Positions 56,280 through 64,000 of a stretch of 64,000 nucleotides of DNA are shown here, in pieces. Under the pieces are notes generated by a model, which did no database searches, was not told the DNA's origin, and saw nothing but the letters and a program-made list of their open reading frames with translations. The translations under genes and the position numbers were made by a program. How positions within the stretch are numbered: the stretch's first letter is position 1; the number at the start of each line of letters is the position of its first letter. The DNA lies in NCBI GenBank assembly GCA_964596775.1, contig CAZQVN010000012.1, positions 24,542-88,541 of the forward strand. Direction: 5' to 3'. This DNA is from CAZQVN01 sp964596775. Lineage in GTDB: Bacteria; Eisenbacteria; RBG-16-71-46; JABDJR01; JAWXBZ01.

Positions 56280-57641
56280 TTACCGGTGGAAGTAGATGTT
56301 GTCGACGAAGATCGTCTTTCCGTCGCCGGCGATGATAATCTGCGCCATGTGCCCCCGTGAAATCAGCCCGGTGAACGCCGTCAGCGGGATGTCCAGGGAA
56401 GCCCAGCGGCCCGAAGCATACGGCGGCGTGGACGCGGCATCCAGCGTCAGCTCGTGCTCGTGGTCGGGAGCCCCTCCGAACGTGCCGTCCTCGCCGAAGT
56501 CGACGAGCTTGACCTTGAACACCGAACCCTCGGTGCCCCACACGTCGATGTGGAAATGGGTCATGGCCGACGCGTCGATCGTCGCGTTCCCGAACTCGAT
56601 CCCGGCAAAGACGAGGTTCGTGTAGGCCTTCGTGTCGTTGCCGGCGATCTTCAGGTCGGCCACGTCGGCCTGGTCCCAGGTGGCCGACCAGGTGTCCACG
56701 GGCACGGCGGCATAGCTGTTGCTGTACAAGGCAATGACGTTACCCGCGGGGAGCGTGGGCGCCGGCGCCGCCGTCGGGGGCACGGCGCTCGTGTTGAGCG
56801 TGACCGTGCCCGACACCGGCACGGCGCCGAGCAGCGCGGTGATCATGGCCGTTCCTCCGCCGACGACCTGGATCGACCCGTTCCGGACGACGGCCACGTC
56901 CTCGTTCGACGACAGGAACGTGAAGTATCCCGGCTGGTGCCCGATCGTCCGGTCGGTTCCGGCAACGCTGAACACCGTGCGCGTCCCCTCCACGGTTACG
57001 GTGGCCCCGACGAACCCTCCGGCCGTGCGGGTGGTCATGGACGGCCGCGGGTTGGAAATTATGGTTACGGTTTCGAACTGGATCTCGTCGAACCAGATGT
57101 CGTACGACGCGGCGCCCTCCGGACCCTCGGCAAAGAAGAACAGGCCGCGCTCCGCGGACAGCCTCTCCGGCAGCGGGATGGGGATCACGTACTTTCGCCA
57201 GGTCGTGGTGAGCGCGATCGCGCTCTGGCTGGCCTCGTACTTCGATGTTCCGGTGTTGTCGTTTCCGAGCCCCGCGACATCGAGGACGGCCGCCTTGCCG
57301 GCCTTGGCCCAGAAGGTGAGCGCGTTGTAGGAGGACAGGTCGCGCGCCGGCCGGGTCGTGAACGCCCCCCCGGCATAGCCGCCGGTGGTGCTCCCCGGGG
57401 CGGGAACCGTCACCTTGAGCGATGCGGATCCCTGGTAGCGCTCGTTCGTGTCGATGGACACGGCATCCAGCCGTGACCCCTGGAACGCCTGGAAATCGAG
57501 CCCCCCTTCGAACGCGTCGAGAAAGACGACGGGATTCGAGTCGAGCGGCACGGGCTGGAGGCCGGAAATGTCCCGTTCGCAGCCGGCGACGCAGAGAATC
57601 GCCGCAACGGCGGCCGTTCCTGTCATGTGTCTACGATTCAT
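56280..57641 (-). CDS. Surface lipoprotein with two CBM-like domains and an Ig-like domain
   Basis: 453 residues. Signal sequence with lipobox VAGC. The first beta-sandwich (about 40-190: AFEGGLDFQAF, YQGSASLKVTVPAPG, DIWFDEIQFE) and the last one (about 310-453, ending TIFVDNIYFHR) resemble CBM domains. Between them an Ig-like (BIG2-type) domain lies at about 200-290. No catalytic residues were found. The first gene of the regulated minus operon, it is the best candidate for a surface glycan-binding protein. ATG 57641 has GGAGG four bases upstream. Confidence 0.8.
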   Translation of the reverse strand: MNRRHMTGTAAVAAILCVAGCERDISGLQPVPLDSNPVVFLDAFEGGLDFQAFQGSRLDAVSIDTNERYQGSASLKVTVPAPGSTTGGYAGGAFTTRPARDLSSYNALTFWAKAGKAAVLDVAGLGNDNTGTSKYEASQSAIALTTTWRKYVIPIPLPERLSAERGLFFFAEGPEGAASYDIWFDEIQFETVTIISNPRPSMTTRTAGGFVGATVTVEGTRTVFSVAGTDRTIGHQPGYFTFLSSNEDVAVVRNGSIQVVGGGTAMITALLGAVPVSGTVTLNTSAVPPTAAPAPTLPAGNVIALYSNSYAAVPVDTWSATWDQADVADLKIAGNDTKAYTNLVFAGIEFGNATIDASAMTHFHIDVWGTEGSVFKVKLVDFGEDGTFGGAPDHEHELTLDAASTPPYASGRWASLDIPLTAFTGLISRGHMAQIIIAGDGKTIFVDNIYFHR

Positions 57642-57766
57642 CCCGCCTCCGGTGTTGAAGCGACGGCCCCCCGAAGGAGCCGGGCCTTTCGAAACCGCCC
57701 GTGCCCCCCTCGTCGCATCACCCATTCGCGACCCTTTGGCCGGGCACGCCGGACGGCTCCCGCCAT

Positions 57767-57789
57767 CTTTGTTCGATACACGAACAAAG
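57767..57789. promoter_or_regulatory. Perfect operator-like palindrome upstream of the CBM-ROK-GH16-ABC operon
   Basis: Half-sites CTTTGTTCG (57767-57775) and CGAACAAAG (57781-57789) form a perfect 9-bp inverted repeat around the spacer ATACA. It overlaps the -10 of the promoter at 57787-57815. Same half-site as 44057-44079. Confidence 0.8.
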
Positions 57790-57815
57790 TTAGGGGAACC
57801 GGGGAGATCTGTCAA
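57787..57815 (-). promoter_or_regulatory. Promoter of the CBM-ROK-GH16-ABC operon
   Basis: Minus strand: -35 TTGACA (57810-57815; perfect consensus), a 17-base spacer, -10 TAACTT (57787-57792). The -10 enters the operator palindrome. It implies a leader of about 140 bases before ATG 57641. Confidence 0.6.
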
Positions 57816-57841
57816 GCGGACAGGATTGCGCCGATCGCGGG

Positions 57842-59485
57842 CTATTCCGTCATCCCCGCGCAGTAGCAGGACGCGTGGATCACGATGTCCGACCGCTCCC
57901 AGGCCTTTTCGAACTGCGCACGGGTGTCGTCCGCCACCTTCGTGAGGCCCCGGCCGCGCTGGCAGCGTTCCAGGCCGAGCAGGGCCCAGCCGTTGGCCGG
58001 GTGCAGGACAAGATCGCGGCGGTACACCGACTCCGCCTCCTCGAAGTGCCCCTGTTCGACGAGGAGCGCGCCGAGCGCATGGCGGACCGGCTGCATCCAC
58101 CCCCACGGCTCGTCGTAGCGGAGCGCATCATCCCGCCGGACCGCTTCCCGGAGGATCTCGAAGGCGTGATCCCGGTTGCCGCGGCGGTACTCCAGCTCCC
58201 CTTCGGCCATCAGCAGCCCGATCTTCATCACGTCGTTGAGGGGGTTGTTCCCCCAGAGGCGGGACTCCGGCACCTCGGCCGCGGCCTTCTGGAACGCGCC
58301 CCAGGATTCGGCGGCTTCGTCGAGGCGACCGAGCGACGAGAGCGCCACGGTCCGCCCGTAGTGCCAGAACGCCACGGAGCCGAACAGGTCGGCGGGAGGC
58401 TGCGGCTCCTTCAGCAGTTCCTCCCACATGCCGAACCGCACGAGGACGTGGATCGGCACGGACAGGAACGCGTCAAGGAAGTCGGGAAACGTCCGCACGA
58501 GCTCGACCGGAATCTGGGCGGTCATGTCGCGGGCGGCCTCGAGCGCCAGCGCCCGCCGCCCCTCGAACATCGCGGCCCACGCGAGGAAATGGTAATTGTG
58601 GGCCCGGTACAGCGTGTAGAAGCCGCCGCGGCCGGTGGCCTCCACGTACGCGAGATCGGCGGCGATCCCCTTCTGGTTGGCGACGATCGCGCCGTCGTAG
58701 TTGCCGAGCCGGATGTCGATGTGCCCCGGCATGTGCACGAGATGGCCGGCGCCGGGAACGAGGTCGCGCAGGCGGTCGGCGGCGGCCAGCGCCTTTCCCG
58801 GATTCGGCGAAGCCTCCATGGTGTGGATGTAGAAGTGATTGGCGCCGGGCTGATCGGGGGCCGCCTTCAGCAGCGACTCCAGGAGCTTCACGATTTCCGG
58901 CGTGCCGGGCTGCGGCGTGCCGTCGGGGGTCCAGAGATCCCACGGGCGGAGATCCATGAGCGACTCGGCGAACAGCACGCCCACGTCCACGTCCTTCGGA
59001 TGGCGCTTCCAGACGCCGCGCATCGCGTCGGCGTACGCCTTGTTGTACGACTCGCGGTCTTCCGGCGGAGGCCACGCGTAGCGGTGGGACAAGGCCTCGA
59101 TCAGGTCCCGTTCCACGCCGGTCGAGGGCATCGCCAGCGCCTTCCGCGACATCGTGTACGCGAGTTCCGAAGCCGCCTCGTCCATCTCCGGGTTGTTGAT
59201 GTTCGGCCCGGCGGACAGCGCGATCCCCCAGAACGCCATGGCGCAGTTCGTGTCGATTTCCGCGGCGCGGCGGAACGAGTGGATGGCCTCCTCGTGATTG
59301 AATCCGAAGTAGAGCGTGAACCCCTGGTCGAACCACTTCTGTGCCTCGGGAGAGGCCGTGGTCACCGCGCGGTGGTAGTGGCCGAGGTTCTCGAACCAGA
59401 CGGCGGTATCCTGTTTCGCGGCGGCGGGGTGGGACAGAACCAGCGCACCGAGCAAGACAGGCATCAACAGGAAAATTCGAGTCAT
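57842..59485 (-). CDS. Secreted TPR protein
   Basis: 547 residues. ATG 59485 has GGAGG four bases upstream and leads into a signal peptide ending near AAAK. The mature protein is a set of TPR-like helical hairpins (WFDQGFTLYFGFNHEEAIHSFRRAAEID near the start, and LVEQGHFEEAESVYRRDL near the end). The middle block GANHFYIHTMEASPNPGKAL is conserved in a wide family of secreted TPR proteins of unknown role. The last residues are unusually Cys-rich (ASCYCAGMTE). It is not part of the regulated glucan operon; the stop lies 27 bases before the -35 of that promoter. Confidence 0.8.
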   Translation of the reverse strand: MTRIFLLMPVLLGALVLSHPAAAKQDTAVWFENLGHYHRAVTTASPEAQKWFDQGFTLYFGFNHEEAIHSFRRAAEIDTNCAMAFWGIALSAGPNINNPEMDEAASELAYTMSRKALAMPSTGVERDLIEALSHRYAWPPPEDRESYNKAYADAMRGVWKRHPKDVDVGVLFAESLMDLRPWDLWTPDGTPQPGTPEIVKLLESLLKAAPDQPGANHFYIHTMEASPNPGKALAAADRLRDLVPGAGHLVHMPGHIDIRLGNYDGAIVANQKGIAADLAYVEATGRGGFYTLYRAHNYHFLAWAAMFEGRRALALEAARDMTAQIPVELVRTFPDFLDAFLSVPIHVLVRFGMWEELLKEPQPPADLFGSVAFWHYGRTVALSSLGRLDEAAESWGAFQKAAAEVPESRLWGNNPLNDVMKIGLLMAEGELEYRRGNRDHAFEILREAVRRDDALRYDEPWGWMQPVRHALGALLVEQGHFEEAESVYRRDLVLHPANGWALLGLERCQRGRGLTKVADDTRAQFEKAWERSDIVIHASCYCAGMTE

Positions 59486-59571
59486 GGTACCTCCGGTTTG
59501 CGGGAGCCGAAGTCGCGTCCTCGACGATCCCTCCTCATCAAGCCCGACCACATTGAGGACGTGGCCTTCAG

Positions 59572-59600
59572 ACCGTAAATCCCTTGCCACGGACGGTCAA
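59572..59600 (-). promoter_or_regulatory. Promoter candidate for the secreted TPR gene
   Basis: Minus strand: -35 TTGACC (59595-59600), a 17-base spacer, -10 TACGGT (59572-59577). Only moderate -10 match. Confidence 0.35.
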
Positions 59601-59751
59601 TACCGGACCGGAAGGAAAGGTGAGAAAAGTCGCACCGGGACTCCCGGTTCGCGGGTATACTTCCGCCGAACGCTTGGTCCCGTCCCTCCCCCTGCGGGAT
59701 CGCCGCATTCATGCGTCCGGATCTCCGTCACATCACACTCGGAGGCAGCCC

Positions 59752-61911
59752 ATGAAATTCCGCCCCGTTCTTCTCCCCCTCTTTCTTCTCGCACTGGCGT
59801 CTTCGCTCACCACACCCCGCGAATGCAGGGCCGACGTACCTCCCGACTTGAGCCTGATCTGGGGGTCCCTCGGATCCGGAAACGGCCAGTTTTCGACGCC
59901 GACCGGCATCACTGTGGACGAGAACGGGTTCGTGTACGTCTGTGAGTCCGCGAACAACCGCGTCCAAAAGTTCGACGGCGACGGAAACTTCATCACGAAA
60001 TGGGGATCGCTCGGTTCTTCCACCGGCAAGTTCAACCAGCCCCATGGCATCCATGCCGACAAGGCCGGCTACATCTATGTGGCCGATTCCAACAATCACC
60101 GGATACAGAAATTCACGACAACGGGGGCGTTCGTGAGCGCTTTCGGCGCCCAGGGCACCGGCAACGGCCAGTTTTCGATTCCTCGCGGCGTGACGACCGA
60201 CCCCGGCGGCAATATTTACGTGGCCGACACCGGGAACAACCGCATTCAGAAATTCACCGACGCCGGCGTCTTCCTGCAGGCGTGGGGATCCGCGGGCATC
60301 GGCGACGGCCAGATGCTCAAGCCGAACGGAATCGACATAGACAACCTGGGCAGGGTCTACGTGACCGAACTCGACAACCATCGCGTTCAGGTGTTCACAA
60401 GTACCGGGGCCTTCGTTCGGAAGTGGGGCACGCTGGGTTCGGGCGACGGTAATTTCGACTACCCAATGGGGATCGTGGTGCTCGGCACATCCGCTTATGT
60501 CGTCAGCAACAATGCTCCCCGGATCCAGAAGTTCACCAACACGGGAACGTTTCTCACCAAGTGGGGACAGTTCGGTTCGACTCCACCGGACTTCAACAGC
60601 CCTCGCGGCATGGATGCAGACGAATCCGGCAACCTGTACATCGTCGATTCGGGAAACCACCGGATCAAGAAGTACGGCTCGGGACCGACGATGTTCGAGA
60701 ATGTGCTTTCCGTAGGAAGCGGCAGGGGACTTCCGGCGCTCGGTCCCGTTTCCATCCCGGTCGACCTCAACAGTTTCGAGACGGCCTCGGCTCTGGAGAT
60801 CCGGATCGCCGACACCCCGGACTGGTTTCATGTCACGCGCGTCACGACAACCGGGCGCGCCTCGGCCATGACGGCGTCCTTTTCGGACGGCAACGCGGGT
60901 GTGCATGTTCTTGTCTACAATACGGCCGGCGGTTCGATCCTGCCCGGCGCCGGGCCGATTCTGAATCTGACCGGCACCATCGATCCGGGTGCGGTGGTCG
61001 GGGACTCGACCGTCTTCGATGTGGCCGTGGTCCTGATGGCCAACGCTTCCGGCCTGCCGGCCTCGATCAGTGGATCAAGCGGAGTTCTTCTCATCGAGAG
61101 AATCGCCGGGGACGTGAACGGCGACAATTTTCTCGACGCCGGAGACATCGTCCGCCTGATCGAGATCATTCTCGGCAAGGGCGCACCTCCCACGCCGGAC
61201 GAAACGCACGCCGCGGACTGCAATGGCGACAACGAAGTCAACGTCTTCGACGTGAAGTGTCTCATCGATCTCATCCTTGGGGTTCCCGCGTCTCCGGGCG
61301 GTGAACTCTCACCGCTGGCCCGGAACCTCGTGGATTTGTCTCTGGATCTCAAGCAGGACGTGAAGGCGATCCAGTTCACACTCCCCGCGGGAGTTTCGAC
61401 CGAGACGGCCGGCGGCCTGGGTTCTTTCGAAGTCAGATTCGGATCCGATGCCTCAGGACGTACCCTGGTGATGGCCTTCGATCCTCAGGGTGGATCCTGG
61501 GAAACGGGAGTCCGAACTCCACTCCGGCTGGGCGCCGATCCCACCGACTTCCGAGCGTACGGCGCCGGTGGCCGGTCGCTCCCGGTCACGGTTTCCGGGT
61601 CGAAAATCGCCATCGGCGTTCCGGTTCCACCGGGCCTCGCCATCCTGGGCAGCCACCCGAATCCGTTCCGCGGCGATACGGTTATCCGTTTCAGCATGGA
61701 CAAGCCGGGCCCAACCCGTCTCTCCGTCTTTGACGTCAAAGGAGCGCTTGTCTATCGTTCCGAGGAACGCATACTCGAGACCGGCGAGCATGTCTGGCAC
61801 TGGTCTCCTGCGCGTGACGCGGGCCGGTCGCTGCCGTCGGGCATTTACATGGGGATGATCGAGTCCGGAAATACCCGGGGCACCCTGCGAATGGTCCTGG
61901 CCGGCGAATAG
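59752..61911 (+). CDS. Secreted NHL-repeat protein with dockerin pair and FlgD-like tag
   Basis: 719 residues. Signal peptide (FRPVLLPLFLLALASS). Residues about 30-320 hold six NHL-type beta-propeller blades with a period near 47 residues (each close to GSLGSGNGQFSTPTGITVD and NNRIQKF). A beta-sandwich domain follows at about 325-455, then a dockerin-like pair: GDVNGDNFLDAGDIVRLIE and CNGDNEVNVFDVKCLIDL (about 457-510). The tail (SHPNPFRGDTVIRFSM to LPSGIYMGMI) is FlgD-like. Function of the propeller is unknown; dockerins may bind calcium or a cohesin-like partner. ATG 59752 has GGAGG six bases upstream. Confidence 0.87.
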   Translation: MKFRPVLLPLFLLALASSLTTPRECRADVPPDLSLIWGSLGSGNGQFSTPTGITVDENGFVYVCESANNRVQKFDGDGNFITKWGSLGSSTGKFNQPHGIHADKAGYIYVADSNNHRIQKFTTTGAFVSAFGAQGTGNGQFSIPRGVTTDPGGNIYVADTGNNRIQKFTDAGVFLQAWGSAGIGDGQMLKPNGIDIDNLGRVYVTELDNHRVQVFTSTGAFVRKWGTLGSGDGNFDYPMGIVVLGTSAYVVSNNAPRIQKFTNTGTFLTKWGQFGSTPPDFNSPRGMDADESGNLYIVDSGNHRIKKYGSGPTMFENVLSVGSGRGLPALGPVSIPVDLNSFETASALEIRIADTPDWFHVTRVTTTGRASAMTASFSDGNAGVHVLVYNTAGGSILPGAGPILNLTGTIDPGAVVGDSTVFDVAVVLMANASGLPASISGSSGVLLIERIAGDVNGDNFLDAGDIVRLIEIILGKGAPPTPDETHAADCNGDNEVNVFDVKCLIDLILGVPASPGGELSPLARNLVDLSLDLKQDVKAIQFTLPAGVSTETAGGLGSFEVRFGSDASGRTLVMAFDPQGGSWETGVRTPLRLGADPTDFRAYGAGGRSLPVTVSGSKIAIGVPVPPGLAILGSHPNPFRGDTVIRFSMDKPGPTRLSVFDVKGALVYRSEERILETGEHVWHWSPARDAGRSLPSGIYMGMIESGNTRGTLRMVLAGE

Positions 61912-61965
61912 CCCGGGTATCCGCTCGGCCCCTCGCGCCGCCGGACAAGGAGCGAAGACACGGAA

Positions 61966-62019
61966 GGGGTGACCGCGACGCTGAACGGCTTCTCGTCCGG
62001 CGGTGCGGTCGCCCCTTTT
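61966..62019 (+). terminator. Intrinsic terminator after the NHL gene
   Basis: GGGGTGACCGC (61966-61976) pairs with GCGGTCGCCCC (62005-62015), one G-U wobble, followed by TTTT (62016-62019). The 28-base loop is long, so an alternative inner stem is possible. Confidence 0.65.
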
Positions 62020-62053
62020 CACATCCATTCCGTTCGCGTAGCCTGTTGGCCTG

Positions 62054-62710
62054 ATGAATGACTACTCGGATCCGGACACATGGTGGGAGGAATACGAGAT
62101 CTGCTACCGGGATCGCACCTGGAGCGATCGACGATATCGGGTTCAGATCGAAGCGCTTTCCCGCCTCGGCCTTTCCGGTCCGCTGATCGACATCGGTTGC
62201 GGACTCGGATTTCTCGTGGAGTGCGCGCGGCGAAACGGGATAGCCTCCATCGGTCTCGAGGCCTCGGAGAAGGCGCTGGAACTGGCCCGGAAGCGTCATC
62301 CGGATGCCGACCTCAGACACTGGAACTCGGGCAACCCGTTGCCGCTCGACGATGCTTCAGCCGGCGGTGTGGTGCTCGTCGAGTTCATCGACCACATATC
62401 CCGTCCGCACAATGTGGCCCTGTTCGAAGAGGTCCGGCGCGTCTTGCGACCTGGAGGCCTGCTCCAGGTCCAGTCGCCCTCCAGGTTCAACCGTTTCGAT
62501 GACGACAAGGGACACATTGACTTCTTTTCCCCGTCCGAGTTCCGCCGTTTCGTCGCAGAGCACGGGTTTCAGGTCCTGTCCCAACCGTGGACTCCCCAGC
62601 CCTTTCTCGGCGGGAGCGGAACAGGTCGCCGCCTGATGAAGCTCGCCACGCTCCTCGTCCGGCCGGAAAGATGGGCGGCCCGCATCGACCTCGTGGCCCG
62701 GCGGCAGTGA
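62054..62710 (+). CDS. Class I SAM-dependent methyltransferase
   Basis: 218 residues. SAM-binding motif LIDIGCGLGFLVE (about residues 44-56), then the acidic strand end SIGLEASEKALELA and the late RVLRPGGLLQVQSP. Typical of Methyltransf_11-type enzymes. Substrate unknown. ATG 62054; ribosome site weak. Confidence 0.85.
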   Translation: MNDYSDPDTWWEEYEICYRDRTWSDRRYRVQIEALSRLGLSGPLIDIGCGLGFLVECARRNGIASIGLEASEKALELARKRHPDADLRHWNSGNPLPLDDASAGGVVLVEFIDHISRPHNVALFEEVRRVLRPGGLLQVQSPSRFNRFDDDKGHIDFFSPSEFRRFVAEHGFQVLSQPWTPQPFLGGSGTGRRLMKLATLLVRPERWAARIDLVARRQ

Positions 62711-62790
62711 CCCTGGACCGACGGGGCGGAAAGTCTCAACTCCGGCGCCTTGCGTCGACGGTCCGGATGTGAAACTCTGGAGATAGTGAG

Positions 62791-62820
62791 GCGCCGTGAC
62801 CGGATTTTCGGCCACGGCGC
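62791..62820 (+). other. Long hairpin between the two methyltransferase genes
   Basis: GCGCCGTG (62791-62798) pairs with CACGGCGC (62813-62820); inside the loop CCG/CGG can extend it. No T-run follows. Terminator or leader structure. Confidence 0.45.
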
Positions 62821-62867
62821 ATGACATTTATGAAGCCATCGGCCTCGACAGATTTCAAGAGTGATGC

Positions 62868-63791
62868 ATGATCAGACTCGTTCGAAAAGCCGCCCGTGAA
62901 ACCGGTATCGTGGCCGGCTTTGCCGGTCGCAGGCTCCGCCGATCCCTGTCCGGACTTCCCCCGATACGGGATATCGGCGGCTGGAACCGCATGTTCTACC
63001 GCGGTTGTGCAAGAGACCTGGCCCATGAAAAGGCCGATCTCGAAACGTTCGACATGTGGATGCTCCAGCGACTCAACGACCCGAGGCTTCACGGCCAGAT
63101 CGTGTTCGAGTACGGCATCCTGCTCAACGCGGTCACGGAATGGAACGGCCTGAACATCCTCGACATCGGAAGCGGTGTGAGTTCACTGCCGAACTGGATG
63201 GCCTCGCGGGGCGCGCGCGTCACCGCCCTCGAAATGGAGGATCCCTGGGAGGCCCGCGGCGTTGTCCGGAGCCTCATTGAACCGCTGAACCAGGCCATTC
63301 TCAGGCCGACGCGATCCCGCATCACGCTCGAGACCGGCTCCATGTTCGCCATGGACTTCCCCGATAACACGTTCGACATCGTTTCCAGCATCTCAGTTGT
63401 AGAGCATGTGGACACGAAGTATCCCGAACGCACGTGGAATCCATACGATGAGCAGAAGAGGCTCCTGGCGGTTACCCTGGACGAGATGATCCGGGTCGCA
63501 AAACCCGGGGGGATCGTCTATGTCACGACCGAGTGCGCGGACTACGACCGGGTTGTTTCCGACGCGTGGCGCCCCTACTACTATTTCACCGGGGGGCCCG
63601 AGTTTTCGTCGTTGTGGCCCGTCGGAGACGTCATCCCGCTCTTCTACGACTACGTCCGCGAACGGGGGTGCGACCTTGTCGGACCGCTCCTGTTCGACCC
63701 CGCCGACCTCGACGGGGACAACGAGTTTGAGACGTATCGCGGTCCGTTCATTTCCTCGTTTACGATGCTGGCCCGGAAAAGAGGGGGCTGA
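62868..63791 (+). CDS. Class I SAM-dependent methyltransferase
   Basis: 307 residues with an N-terminal basic region and a methyltransferase fold: LNILDIGSGVSSLPNWMA (about residues 95-112), ALEMEDP as the acidic motif-II position, and MIRVAKPGGIVYVTTE. The C-terminal part is beta-rich (YYYFTGGPEF). Substrate unknown. Its neighbour at 62054 is a different methyltransferase type, so they are not recent duplicates. Confidence 0.83.
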   Translation: MIRLVRKAARETGIVAGFAGRRLRRSLSGLPPIRDIGGWNRMFYRGCARDLAHEKADLETFDMWMLQRLNDPRLHGQIVFEYGILLNAVTEWNGLNILDIGSGVSSLPNWMASRGARVTALEMEDPWEARGVVRSLIEPLNQAILRPTRSRITLETGSMFAMDFPDNTFDIVSSISVVEHVDTKYPERTWNPYDEQKRLLAVTLDEMIRVAKPGGIVYVTTECADYDRVVSDAWRPYYYFTGGPEFSSLWPVGDVIPLFYDYVRERGCDLVGPLLFDPADLDGDNEFETYRGPFISSFTMLARKRGG

Positions 63792-63957
63792 CATCTGTCC
63801 GGAAGGACGGGCGGCTCGTGGAGTTTCCGAAGGGGTGTTGCCGAAGGCGGGGTAATCTTCGCCCGCCGGGTGCTTCAGGAACCGGGTTCTCCCGGACCGA
63901 TGTCGGCGGAAACGATCCGCCCGGGCGACCGGAATCACCCGCTGAACGGCGGAAAAA

Positions 63958-64000
63958 TGGTGGAGGCGGCGGGACTCGAACCCGCGTCCGGAATGACGTC
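63958..64000 (-). ncRNA. ssrA: 3' end of tmRNA (cut by window edge)
   Basis: Minus strand: T-arm GCGGG TTCGAGT CCCGC, acceptor CGCCTCC, discriminator and templated CCA at 63958-63961. The block GGACGCGGGTTCGA followed by CCGCCTCCACCA is typical of the tRNA-like 3' domain of ssrA. The 5' part and the tag-encoding frame lie outside the window. A tRNA with the same arms is a less likely reading. Confidence 0.75.

Overview
The window is a high-GC bacterial chromosome fragment. Almost every base is coding, and many neighbouring genes overlap by four bases (NTGA junctions). Several exported proteins end in FlgD-like Ig-type tags. There are also a dockerin pair, a gingipain-type (C25) peptidase, many lipoproteins, TPR proteins, and an outer-membrane-type beta-barrel domain. 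Together these suggest a Gram-negative-type, uncultured FCB-affiliated lineage of the Eisenbacteria/Latescibacteria kind. The lineage is an inference from gene style, not from a marker gene. No insertion sequence, phage or CRISPR array was seen.

Layout: 1-3353 (-) is a C25 peptidase cut by the window edge. 3569-7000 holds a UbiA-type prenyltransferase with a coupled membrane protein, facing a parvulin-type PPIase lipoprotein. 7162-17691 is a membrane/TPR block: a spermidine-synthase-like membrane protein with TPRs, a second membrane TPR protein, a TMTC-like putative glycosyltransferase with TPRs, and two tandem phosphodiesterase/phosphatase lipoproteins. 17747-20157 (-) has three small secreted proteins; two are paralogues and the third has a dockerin-like tail. 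tRNA-Val(UAC) follows at 20567-20642.

20675-33222 (-) is a housekeeping and envelope run: Ser/Thr kinase, YggS, DivIVA, YggU, purine nucleoside phosphorylase, IleS, DksA-type zinc protein, LspA, RluD-type synthase, a STAS/RsbW-type pair, RuvX, MltG and a small membrane protein. An ALDH7-type dehydrogenase and two secreted proteins lie upstream (33230-37301).

37384-57641 is the most interesting part, a predicted beta-glucan utilisation locus. It encodes a GH94-like phosphorylase, two GH16-type enzymes, a GH1 beta-glucosidase, a one-piece glycosidase/outer-membrane-barrel fusion, carbohydrate-binding surface proteins, a complete family-5 ABC importer split between two divergent transcripts, and a ROK regulator. 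The two promoter regions of the locus carry the same operator-like palindrome (half-site CTTTGTTCG, 5-base spacer) at 44057-44079 and 57767-57789. In each case it overlaps predicted -10/-35 elements, so the three predicted transcripts look like one ROK regulon. The suggested route is surface cleavage of beta-glucan, entry through the barrel, ABC import, then phosphorolysis or hydrolysis.

57842-63791 holds a TPR protein, a secreted NHL-repeat/dockerin/FlgD protein and two methyltransferases. The 3' end of a tmRNA gene (ssrA, - strand) is cut by the right edge.
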